Source: Fibrobacterota bacterium (GTDB lineage Bacteria; Fibrobacterota; Fibrobacteria; UBA11236). Taken from it: a DNA stretch of 64,000 bases. The first letter of the stretch is position 1, and every line of letters begins with the position of its first letter. The notes below the pieces were generated by a model. It made no database searches and was not told the DNA's origin. It saw only the letters and a list, made by a program, of their open reading frames with translations. Location: positions 83,885 through 147,884 of the forward strand of contig JAQBPN010000060.1 of the NCBI GenBank assembly GCA_028287505.1, in the 5' to 3' direction. The position numbers and the translations under genes were made by a program. Of the stretch, positions 51,358 through 59,147 are shown piece by piece.

Positions 51358-53967
51358 TCAAATAATCTGGAATCCCCCGATTTCGAAAAGGATTCTCCAA
51401 CCTTGCTCGTTTTTTTCCAAGGGCGCCAACCATTCCCCCACCAATTGGGCCCGGAACCTTTCATAAATGCTGAGGCTGGGAACGAGCTGCAGGACGCGTC
51501 GCTCGTTCTTCAGCGCATCCGTGAACTCTCCGCGGCCCAGGTCCGAAGCCGCTGAGCGGGAATATTCCAGGCCGAAGCGGGATCCCAGCCGCCACTGGAG
51601 CCAGGCGCCGTTCCAAGGGAGTTCGTACTCCAGACCCAAGAGCGGCGTAAGTTTGACTTGGGCCGGCCCGGAAGCGAAGATGGAGGATAAGTTCTTGGTC
51701 TGCAATGCATTATCGAAGCGCATCCCGGGAAAAACGCTCCAACTGACGGCGCCTTCTCCGCCAACGCCGAAGGTCAGGTAAAAGATGGTTTTGGGCGGAA
51801 CGTAGTGGAAGAGATTCACCGCGGGTTTGGCCGGAATCTTGAGCTTGTTGCGCGCGCTGAATGGATTGAAATTGGACCACCACGAGCCGCCCTGCCGGTT
51901 TCCCAATTCATTGATCATGTCCTCCCAGTCGTCATGCAGTTCCATTTTCAAATCGTTGCGGCTGAGCGTTTTCCCGTTTTTGGTATCCTGATATTTGAAC
52001 CCCCGCGCTTCCAGGAGGAAAAGCAGCGCATCGATTTCCGCCGAGGATCCTTTCCGCGCTTTGATGGTCCTGAACGCGCTGGAATCCTTTTTCCCAAGCC
52101 GATTCTGCCCGGGGACGCTGGTCGTGAAAAGGGGCGAGTATTCAAAACAATGCCGCTCCTGGCGGTTGAGCGCCGCCGCATCCTTGCCGCCTCCAGCTTT
52201 GGCCCGGGAGACCTTTCCGCTGATTGAATCCGCGAGCGGCGCGCAAGCGGCTTCGAATTGATCCAGAGAGGTCTGCAACAAAATCGAGAAGTCCCGGAGC
52301 GCGGGATCCTTGCATGTCATCGGATCCCCGAAGAGCGGCTCGTGGGAAGCGCTGTCGCGGGGTCCCAAAACGGCGAGAATGCAATCGAAACGCGCGCCAT
52401 AGCCTTTCATCAGAGAGGCCATGGCCGCATTCATGCGGGGGTTCAGGCTTTGTCCCTGAGCATCCTTCATGTCGATTTTGACGACTTCCTCGGAAATGTA
52501 TTTGAAGGCGTCCAGCATGCCCATGTTGTAATCGAAAAGCCGGAACTCCTTTTCATAAAACCCGAAGAAGGCCGAGAGATAGTCGCTCATCAACGGGAAA
52601 TAATTGGCGGTCAATCCGACCCGGTGGCTCATGCTCGGAACATCCTCCACCAACGCGTTCAAATCATCAGACCTGGCCCCGGCGATGAAATTGAGCGCGA
52701 AGCCCCAGTACGTTGGCAAAAACGGCTTGGGTCCTTCCGGCGAATCCGTACCGGGACCGCGCCCTGGATAAACGCTTTGATCCGGATCCAGGTACATGAA
52801 ATACAGGCTCTCCGGAGGTTTAAGGCCTTCCCCGGCGGCCGGCTTTTCCCTCCACCTCAATCGCTTTCCATCAACCTGCAACCCTCGCGCCGCTATCTTG
52901 TAGGCGAGTCCCAATGGATTGTTGTCCAATACGCCCCCGTCCACGAAATAGGTCGTGTCGGGACATTGCGATTTGTTCGCCGCCGTCAGCAGGCTGTCCC
53001 AATCGGGCCCGGTCTTGCGATCCTTGCCGCCCGCTTTTTCGTATAGCGCGCTATCGACCAGACACAGCCTCACCGCTTGGGGAGGAAATGCTACCGGAAA
53101 GCTGGCGGACGCGAACAAAGCCTGGGACAAGGCCTTTCTATCCTCCTTGCCGCTCCGGCCGAAAGGAAGGAAAGGAACGCTCAGGTGGCCGGGAGGCACC
53201 AGATAATTGCTGACCTTCCATTCAAGGGGGCCGGCCCCACCCAGGGAGTCCATTCCCCCCGCCGAGGGATAATCCTGTCCCGCGACACCGCCTTGGATAT
53301 GCACGATGAACTTCTCTTTCTGTTTCGGCGCTTCCATTCCGTGGGTAAGTTCCTGGGTGCGGGCGGTCAAGCGCGTACCGGTAAGACCCAAGACCATATC
53401 GCATGGCCGGGATGGTCCCCGCTTCCAAATCGTCTCCAGCAGGGAATCCGCGGTGCGCTGCAGATAGTCCCGGTTGAGGAGGCCGAGGGGACTTTGGCTG
53501 CCGTTTCTGAGTTGCTTGATGCCCACCGGGATCCAGGCCTGCCAAAACGGGCTTTTCTCGGGATCCGGTTGGGCCGCATCGTCGCAAAGGGCGAGAACGG
53601 TCAATAGGGCATTGATGGATCCGGCTGAAGCTCCGGTCACAAGGTTGACTTGGAACCGGGGCGCCCGCTTCAACCATTCGGTGGCGTAGAACAGGTAACC
53701 GGCCTGATAGGACCCCAGGGAAACGCCGCCGCTTACGGTGAGTGACAGCGGAATGGGCGCATCGGTTTCCGTTTCCCGGATCAGAGCGCTCTGCTTGTTA
53801 TTCCGGAAATACGACTGGATGGCGCTTTGGTCGACGCTTGGGGCCACGCCATGGGCGGCGGGACGCGCTTTCTCCCGTCCTTGGGCGGATAATACCATCG
53901 TCAGTACGGCAAGTATTGCCGCCGGTGTCCCCAAAGTCAGATTCCCCGGGCCGGAATGCTTTTTCAA
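51358..53967 (-). CDS. Secreted patatin-like phospholipase with probable C-terminal beta-barrel
   Basis: An 869-residue exported protein. Signal-peptide-like N-terminus (about 1-30), then a patatin domain. The oxyanion loop is SGGVSLGSYQAG (79-90). The catalytic Ser114 lies in GASAG (112-116) within LVTGASAGSIN, and the catalytic Asp lies in YFVDGGVLDNNPL, so the dyad is intact. A large insert lies between. The last 170 residues, from about 695, alternate hydrophobic residues as in outer-membrane strands (TIFYLTFGVGGEGAVSWSVF), ending GFQII rather than with Phe. The layout resembles type Vd secreted patatins such as PlpD without an evident POTRA. Starts at TTG 53967 with AGGAG 6 nt upstream. 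Lipase activity on phospholipids is inferred. Confidence 0.82.
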   Translation of the reverse strand: MKKHSGPGNLTLGTPAAILAVLTMVLSAQGREKARPAAHGVAPSVDQSAIQSYFRNNKQSALIRETETDAPIPLSLTVSGGVSLGSYQAGYLFYATEWLKRAPRFQVNLVTGASAGSINALLTVLALCDDAAQPDPEKSPFWQAWIPVGIKQLRNGSQSPLGLLNRDYLQRTADSLLETIWKRGPSRPCDMVLGLTGTRLTARTQELTHGMEAPKQKEKFIVHIQGGVAGQDYPSAGGMDSLGGAGPLEWKVSNYLVPPGHLSVPFLPFGRSGKEDRKALSQALFASASFPVAFPPQAVRLCLVDSALYEKAGGKDRKTGPDWDSLLTAANKSQCPDTTYFVDGGVLDNNPLGLAYKIAARGLQVDGKRLRWREKPAAGEGLKPPESLYFMYLDPDQSVYPGRGPGTDSPEGPKPFLPTYWGFALNFIAGARSDDLNALVEDVPSMSHRVGLTANYFPLMSDYLSAFFGFYEKEFRLFDYNMGMLDAFKYISEEVVKIDMKDAQGQSLNPRMNAAMASLMKGYGARFDCILAVLGPRDSASHEPLFGDPMTCKDPALRDFSILLQTSLDQFEAACAPLADSISGKVSRAKAGGGKDAAALNRQERHCFEYSPLFTTSVPGQNRLGKKDSSAFRTIKARKGSSAEIDALLFLLEARGFKYQDTKNGKTLSRNDLKMELHDDWEDMINELGNRQGGSWWSNFNPFSARNKLKIPAKPAVNLFHYVPPKTIFYLTFGVGGEGAVSWSVFPGMRFDNALQTKNLSSIFASGPAQVKLTPLLGLEYELPWNGAWLQWRLGSRFGLEYSRSAASDLGRGEFTDALKNERRVLQLVPSLSIYERFRAQLVGEWLAPLEKNEQGWRILFEIGGFQII

Positions 53968-54055
53968 TATGTGCTCCTGTCGCGGATTATCAGTCGATTG
54001 AAAAGAATAGACTAATTGCGACCGTGACAGGTAATACGAATAATTTCCGGCCTGC

Positions 54056-54820
54056 TCAGGCCTCGCAGATGAGTTCGGGCGTGTAGTCCAGGTAGTCGCA
54101 GGATACCAGGTGGTAGACCGTTCCCTGCAAATCCCCGAACGCCTTGCCCTGCATATCCTTCTTCACCGAGTGCAAATGGCCGAAGATGACGTGCTTGGCC
54201 CCCGCCTGCGCATATAGGGCCGAGGCGCGCGAGGGTTTGAGCAGGTGATCCAGCGGGGGATAGTGGCTGAGCCCGATGCGCGTGCCGGGCAGATCGGAAG
54301 GAATGGAGTCCACGGACAGCTTCAGACGCATGAGCTCGCGATCGTAGATGCGTTCCTGTTCGGCCAAATCGCCGCCGCTCTTCACGCCGGGAATCGATCC
54401 CTTCTTGGGGTCCCATTCGATCAGGTCGAACACGGAATATTCCTGGGTGTCCCACAGGCGGGAGCCGAAGAATACGAAGGGCCCGATCTTCACGTGGTTG
54501 TTCTGGATGAACGATACGCTGGGGGGCAGCTCCTGCTCCAATACGGAAGCCGACGGCCACCAGATATCATGGTTGCCGCGCAGGATGACCTTGCGGCCGG
54601 GCAGGGCCCCGATCCAATTCAGATCTTCCATGGCGGCTTCGAATTTCTTGGCCCAGCTGAGATCGCCGGTTACCGCCACCACGTCATCCGGCCCCACCAG
54701 GCGTTCCCAATTGGCTTTGATTTTGTCGGGGTGATTCACCCATTCCGCGCCGAAACGGTCCATGGACTTGCCGGGGACGCCGAAGGAGAGGTGGGGGTCT
54801 GAAAGGGCAAAAAGCTTCAT
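54056..54820 (-). CDS. Calcineurin-like metallophosphoesterase
   Basis: A 254-residue cytoplasmic phosphoesterase. The metal-binding motifs are complete: Asp8 and His10 in SDPHL, Asp53 in TGD, Asn83-His84-Asp85 in RGNHD, the histidine of GLSHYPP and the pair in FGHLHS. This matches the COG1768 group of predicted phosphohydrolases. The natural substrate is unknown. The start is at 54820; a TACCTTTC box ends 4 nt before it, so the transcript could be leaderless. The patatin gene lies 88 bp downstream on the same strand. Confidence 0.88.
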   Translation of the reverse strand: MKLFALSDPHLSFGVPGKSMDRFGAEWVNHPDKIKANWERLVGPDDVVAVTGDLSWAKKFEAAMEDLNWIGALPGRKVILRGNHDIWWPSASVLEQELPPSVSFIQNNHVKIGPFVFFGSRLWDTQEYSVFDLIEWDPKKGSIPGVKSGGDLAEQERIYDRELMRLKLSVDSIPSDLPGTRIGLSHYPPLDHLLKPSRASALYAQAGAKHVIFGHLHSVKKDMQGKAFGDLQGTVYHLVSCDYLDYTPELICEA

Positions 54821-54824
54821 CTAT

Positions 54825-54832
54825 GAAAGGTA
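54825..54832 (-). promoter_or_regulatory. Candidate -7 box TACCTTTC before the metallophosphoesterase gene
   Basis: On the minus strand TTATACCTTTC ends 4 nt before the ATG. It matches TAnnTTT(G/C). A start about 7 nt downstream would fall at the ATG, that is, leaderless. Confidence 0.45.
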
Positions 54833-55016
54833 TAATCCTTTGCAAAGTTTAGAAAAATAACAGATTGGACGCAAAAGTCAATTAATCACCAGTTGGACCG
54901 TACAAGATTTTGATCAGCGGACTCATCTTTAGCTTCAGTCGCAACAAGGCCCGAGCTGGCCCGAGGGCGGCTGCGAAATAGCGTGGGTACACTCAGGGGA
55001 GCATGGAGAGAACGGA

Positions 55017-56132
55017 ATGGGTTCTTGCAGTTTGAGGTATGCGGCCGCCATGGTGATGCTTGCGGCGGGCCTGGGCTCCGCGGCCACGGCCTTCAAATGG
55101 ACCGGAGGCAAACAGCCCGGCAAACTGACCACGCCGAAAACCGGCCAGGTCAACATCGGCGAGTTCATCAACCTGGCATCCAAGGAAGAATGGGGCCAGG
55201 TCGTTTTCAATATCGCCAACAAATATCCGGGGTCCAAGCCTTGGATCACCTGGGGCGTGGGAACATGGCCCGAGCACAGCCAGCCGATCACCGATGCGCA
55301 AAGCGATGAAGCGCTCAAATACCTAGACGATCTCGGAGTGCAGATTTTCCTCGAAGTGCGCCCGGGCTCGGCCAATGTCGTCAGCCTCATCGATACCTAC
55401 GTGAAGCGATATTCGTCCCTGAAGAATCTCCGCGGTTTCGGCGTGGACCTGGAATTCTACACCTGGAAAGGAAACAAGGACGCGGACGCCAAGCTGATGG
55501 ACGACAAACTGAAGTCCTTCAATCCCGACTATCGGATGTTCTTCAAGCATTGGGAAGCCACCAATATGCCCAAGAACAACGCCAAGGGGGACATGATCTA
55601 TTTCGCGACCAGTTCCGAGGATGCGATTCCCGGCATCATCGCCGGCCATTCGAAATTCGCGAACACGTTGGCCCCTTCCGCCGTGGCCTTCCAAATCGGA
55701 TATCCGGCCGATGAACCGCTCAAGGGCGGGCATGTGCACTTTTCCACGGATTATGATGGATGGGGCAAGATGCAGGATCCCATCAAGGAATGGGGCGACG
55801 GGCTGCTCAAGGCGGTGACCAGCAATACCCAGGAACTCGGATTCGTCTGGGTCACCGTGAAATCCGAGCGCATTCCCTGGGACCTGACCAAAGGCGCCAA
55901 CATCCCCACCTTCGTGGCGGTCTCCAAACCCTTCCAGGGGCGCTTCCTCCGGGTGGAACGCAACGGTTCGCGCCTGACCCTCAGGCTGGGCGGCGGGGCC
56001 GATATCATAGTGCCCGCCGCCGCGGATATCATGGGCCGCAAGGTCACCATCGCCAACGCGACCGGTCCCGCGGGCGGAAGGTATTACCTCCAAGTGGGCG
56101 GGGAAACCGCCGCCTGGACGGAATTCCGCTGA
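55017..56132 (+). CDS. Secreted TIM-barrel-like protein, possible glycoside hydrolase
   Basis: A 371-residue exported protein of unknown family. Signal peptide at about 1-25 (cleavage near SAATA-FKW). The main part (about 40-290) follows a beta/alpha pattern: QVVFNIANKYPGSKPWITWG, then LDDLGVQIFLEVRPG, then LRGFGVDLEFYTW, then a strand near YRMFFKHWEA and a final VWVTVKSERIPWD. The DLEFYTW strand end resembles the acidic catalytic strand of GH18/GH-like barrels, but no full signature is present. A small beta-domain (about 300-371) follows, possibly a sorting or binding part. It is divergent from the metallophosphoesterase. ATG start with GGAGAG about 8 nt upstream. Confidence 0.65.
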   Translation: MGSCSLRYAAAMVMLAAGLGSAATAFKWTGGKQPGKLTTPKTGQVNIGEFINLASKEEWGQVVFNIANKYPGSKPWITWGVGTWPEHSQPITDAQSDEALKYLDDLGVQIFLEVRPGSANVVSLIDTYVKRYSSLKNLRGFGVDLEFYTWKGNKDADAKLMDDKLKSFNPDYRMFFKHWEATNMPKNNAKGDMIYFATSSEDAIPGIIAGHSKFANTLAPSAVAFQIGYPADEPLKGGHVHFSTDYDGWGKMQDPIKEWGDGLLKAVTSNTQELGFVWVTVKSERIPWDLTKGANIPTFVAVSKPFQGRFLRVERNGSRLTLRLGGGADIIVPAAADIMGRKVTIANATGPAGGRYYLQVGGETAAWTEFR

Positions 56133-56203
56133 AGCCATGTTGACCTGAGGGGGCGATTGGGAAGGCCGTTCCCTTTCCTCCCCCTGCCATCCCGTCCGCT
56201 TGC

Positions 56204-56211
56204 TACCTTTG
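56204..56211 (+). promoter_or_regulatory. Candidate -7 promoter box TACCTTTG upstream of dinB
   Basis: Exact match to TAnnTTTG, in the same TTGCTACCTTT context as upstream of glyA. No clear -33 element. It lies 38 bp before the preferred dinB ATG and inside the longer open frame, supporting the shorter start. No LexA-like palindrome was seen. Confidence 0.5.
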
Positions 56212-56249
56212 ATCCGGGCCAAGCGGCATCGCCGGCGAAGCCCGCATCC

Positions 56250-57464
56250 ATGGGACCCAAACCGCAAGCAACCTTTCCCGATCGCATGGTCTTCCACGTG
56301 GACATGGACGCGTTCTATGCCGCCGTGGAACAGCTGGAGAATCCCGCTTTGCGCGGCAAGCCCGTGATCGTGGGCGGAGTCGATTCCACCCGGGGCGTGG
56401 TTTCCTCCGCCTCCTACGAGGCGCGCGTTTTCGGCGTGCACTCCGCCATGCCCATCATGCAGGCCCGGAGGCGCTGTCCCCACGGCATCTACGTTGCGGG
56501 CCGCCATGCCGTCTACGGAGAATATTCCCGGCGGCTGATGGACGTGCTTTCGGAATTCACGCCGGCCCTGGAACAGGTCTCCGTGGACGAAGCATTCATG
56601 GATATGACGGGCACGGAGGCCCTGTTCGGCCGGGCGGAGGAGTCGGGCCGCAGACTCAAGGCCGCCATCGTGAAGCGCCTGGGGCTTACCGCTTCGGTGG
56701 GCGTCGCGAAGAACAAGTTCCTGGCCAAACTGGCCTCGGACGCCAAGAAGCCGGACGGCATCGTGGTGGTTTGGCCGGAGGAGACGCAGGCGTTTCTCGA
56801 TCCCATGCCGGTGGACCGGCTGTGGGGAGTGGGGAAGAAGACGGTCCTGGAACTGCACCGGGTGGGGCTGTATTCCATCGCCCAACTGCGCGACGAGTCC
56901 CTGGAAGCCCTGATAGGGAATTTCGGAGAGAACTTCGCGCGGCATCTGTACGCCCTCGCGCGGGGGGAGGATGATCGGGACATCGTCACCGAGTCGCAGG
57001 AGAAAAGCATTTCCCACGAACGGACTTTCGAGGAAGACAGTTCCGACACGGAGATGCTGACCGCCACGCTGCTTGACCTTTCCGAGCGCGTGGCGCGGCG
57101 GGCGCGCAAGGACGGTTACGCCGGGCGTACGGTAACCTTCGTGTGGCGCAATCCGGATTTCTCCCGGCAGTCGCATGCGCGTTCCCTCCCCGAGCCCACC
57201 GGCTCCAGCCCTGCTATCTACGGGGCGGCGCTCGACTTGTTCCGCGAAATCGCGAAGCCCAAGACGGCGGGCAAGGCCGGGCGGAAATTCCGCCTGATAG
57301 GCGTGCGGCTCTCCAACTTCACCCAGGATTCCCAACAACAGTCCCTTTTCCAAAACCCCAAATCCGGCTCCAATCTGGACAAGGCCATGGACGCGGTGCG
57401 GAACAAATTCGGCGAAAGCGCCATCCGCCGGGCGCGCCTGGCGGACGCGGAGGACGGGGATTAG
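56250..57464 (+). CDS. dinB: DNA polymerase IV (Y-family translesion polymerase)
   Basis: An error-prone polymerase for lesion bypass. With the ATG at 56250 it has 404 residues. The catalytic Asp18 and Asp20 lie in HVDMDAFYAAVE, and Asp113-Glu114 in VSVDEAF; SVGVAKNKFLAKLASD and the WGVGKKT helix-hairpin-helix follow. The little-finger domain contains SISHERTFEEDS. Near the C-terminus QQQSLF fits a beta-clamp-binding motif (QxxLF type). The frame is open to 56157, but a TAnnTTTG box at 56204 and the poor coding character upstream favour the later start; the ATG at 56286 is a further alternative. Confidence 0.93.
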   Translation: MGPKPQATFPDRMVFHVDMDAFYAAVEQLENPALRGKPVIVGGVDSTRGVVSSASYEARVFGVHSAMPIMQARRRCPHGIYVAGRHAVYGEYSRRLMDVLSEFTPALEQVSVDEAFMDMTGTEALFGRAEESGRRLKAAIVKRLGLTASVGVAKNKFLAKLASDAKKPDGIVVVWPEETQAFLDPMPVDRLWGVGKKTVLELHRVGLYSIAQLRDESLEALIGNFGENFARHLYALARGEDDRDIVTESQEKSISHERTFEEDSSDTEMLTATLLDLSERVARRARKDGYAGRTVTFVWRNPDFSRQSHARSLPEPTGSSPAIYGAALDLFREIAKPKTAGKAGRKFRLIGVRLSNFTQDSQQQSLFQNPKSGSNLDKAMDAVRNKFGESAIRRARLADAEDGD

Positions 57465-57673
57465 CGACTTGGGCGGCATCCGGGTTCGCGATGCGGCAAT
57501 AGCGTTATCGCCTGCGCAAAAAAATAGCCCGTCCCCGTCCCTGTTCGGGTTTCAAGACGGATTGCACCCGCGGGTCGGCGGATTTCGGTTTATTTTTTGC
57601 CCGCTCCGGGTTACTTTACTCGGGACTCCGGGACCGAAGTGACGGCGCGGTATCGATTATTGCAGAAAGGCGG

Positions 57674-59011
57674 ATGATGAAAACGGAAACCTTAGTGGGA
57701 GAGCCGATTGCGGCCAAGGGATCGAGCAGCTTGATGGGCCACGCCAAGTGGATGGCTTTGGCCGCCGCCGTGTTGGGATGGATGTTCGACGGGCTGGAGA
57801 TGGGAATCTTCCCCCTGGTGGGCCGTCCCGCTTTGACGGAGATGCTTGGCGGAGCGGATATCGGCCCTTGGTTCGGGCGGATCATCGCCGTGTTCCTGAT
57901 CGGCGCCGCCTTCGGCGGTTTTGCCCTGGGCTGGCTCGGCGACCGCATCGGCCGTACGCGCGCCATGGTCTGGAGCGTGCTCGCCTACTCGGTGTTCTCG
58001 GCTCTCGGGGCCGTGGCCACCCAACCTTGGCATTTGGCCGTGTTCCGCTTCCTGGCCGCTCTCGGCATGGGCGGGCAGTGGGCGCTCGGCGTGGCCCTGG
58101 TGATGGAGATTTTCCCCAACAAGTCGCGTCCCCTGATGGCCGGCATCATCGGCGCGTCCGCCAACATCGGTTTTCTGCTCATCGCCGCGCTGGCCATCGG
58201 TCTCAGCTCCATCCTCGCCGGTCTTTCGACCGTGTTGCATGCCGTGCTGCCCGCCGCCTGGGCCACCGTGCTGCTGCAGAACGGCAGCTGGCGCCTGCTC
58301 ATGATCCTGAGCGGCTTCCCTGCTTTGCTCACCTTCCTTATCCGCGTGTTCGTTCCCGAGTCCGAGATGTGGGAGGCCAATTCCAAAAAGGTGAACAGTA
58401 AGGTCGGAATCGCCGATTTGTTCAAGAACGGCTTGGGCAAGGTTACCGTCCTGGGCGCGGCGCTCGGCGCCGTAGCTTTGATGGGCACCTGGGCCTCGGT
58501 GCAATGGATTCCCGCCTGGGCAGGCAAGATCGCGACCGGCGTTCCCAACGTGGCGGCCAAGGTGCAGATCGCTTCGGCGGTGGGCGCCATCGTCTTCAGT
58601 CTCGCCTTCGGGCTGATGGCGGAGAAGTTCAACCGCCGCACCGCCTATTTCGCCTTGTCGCTGCTGTCGCTGATCTCCTGCGCCATACTCTTCCGCCTCC
58701 ACATGGAATTCGGCGCCGTCTTCCTCTTCTGGACCTTCTTCGTGGGCGGCATCACCGCCGGCTTCTACGGGCTGCTCCCCTTGTACCTCCCGGAATTGTT
58801 CCCTACGCGCGTGCGCGCCATGGGATCCGGCGTCACCTTCAATGCAGGCCGTTTCATCGCGGCGGGCGGCGCCGTTTACGGCGGGACCATGGTCAAGTCA
58901 TTCGGCGGAGACATCGCCAGGATGTGCTCGATCGTCAGCCTGGTTTACGTCCTGGGCCTGGTCCTGATCTGGTTCGCGCCGGAGACCAAGGGCAAGCCGC
59001 TTCCGGAATAA
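57674..59011 (+). CDS. Major facilitator superfamily transporter
   Basis: A 445-residue transporter with 12 predicted membrane helices. The loop 2-3 motif GWLGDRIGRTRAMVWS is the MFS signature, and the second half has FGLMAEKFNRRTAYF in the equivalent place. VFVPESEMWE after helix 6 and a final FAPETKGKPLPE are typical of metabolite:H+ symporters for sugars or organic acids. Substrate cannot be read. GAAAGGCGG precedes tandem ATGs (57674 and 57677). A strong terminator follows, so it is probably monocistronic; the next gene is an apionate-lactonase-like enzyme, which makes a sugar-acid substrate possible. Confidence 0.88.
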   Translation: MMKTETLVGEPIAAKGSSSLMGHAKWMALAAAVLGWMFDGLEMGIFPLVGRPALTEMLGGADIGPWFGRIIAVFLIGAAFGGFALGWLGDRIGRTRAMVWSVLAYSVFSALGAVATQPWHLAVFRFLAALGMGGQWALGVALVMEIFPNKSRPLMAGIIGASANIGFLLIAALAIGLSSILAGLSTVLHAVLPAAWATVLLQNGSWRLLMILSGFPALLTFLIRVFVPESEMWEANSKKVNSKVGIADLFKNGLGKVTVLGAALGAVALMGTWASVQWIPAWAGKIATGVPNVAAKVQIASAVGAIVFSLAFGLMAEKFNRRTAYFALSLLSLISCAILFRLHMEFGAVFLFWTFFVGGITAGFYGLLPLYLPELFPTRVRAMGSGVTFNAGRFIAAGGAVYGGTMVKSFGGDIARMCSIVSLVYVLGLVLIWFAPETKGKPLPE

Positions 59012-59065
59012 GGGACCGGGGGGCGTAAGGCTCCCATCCCGCCCGATTCCGACATTTCCTTCCAT

Positions 59066-59098
59066 GGGCCGGCCCCAAGCCGGCCCTTTCTATTTTTA
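59066..59098 (+). terminator. Intrinsic terminator after the MFS gene
   Basis: GGGCCGGC, loop CCCAA, GCCGGCCC, then TTTCTATTTTTA. It falls inside the open frame before the next gene and so argues for that gene's start at 59148. Confidence 0.9.
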
Positions 59099-59147
59099 TT
59101 TTGGACCCAGAGATCCATCCATTCCCCAGACCGGAGAATCCCATTCC

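Noticed and set aside
56157..56249. Longer dinB N-terminus
   Set aside because: It includes the TAnnTTTG box and lacks the Y-family start; the ATG at 56250 is preferred.
55323..57479. 718-aa minus-strand open frame
   Set aside because: It is a shadow of the secreted barrel-like gene and dinB, both with recognisable features; high-GC third-position bias explains it.
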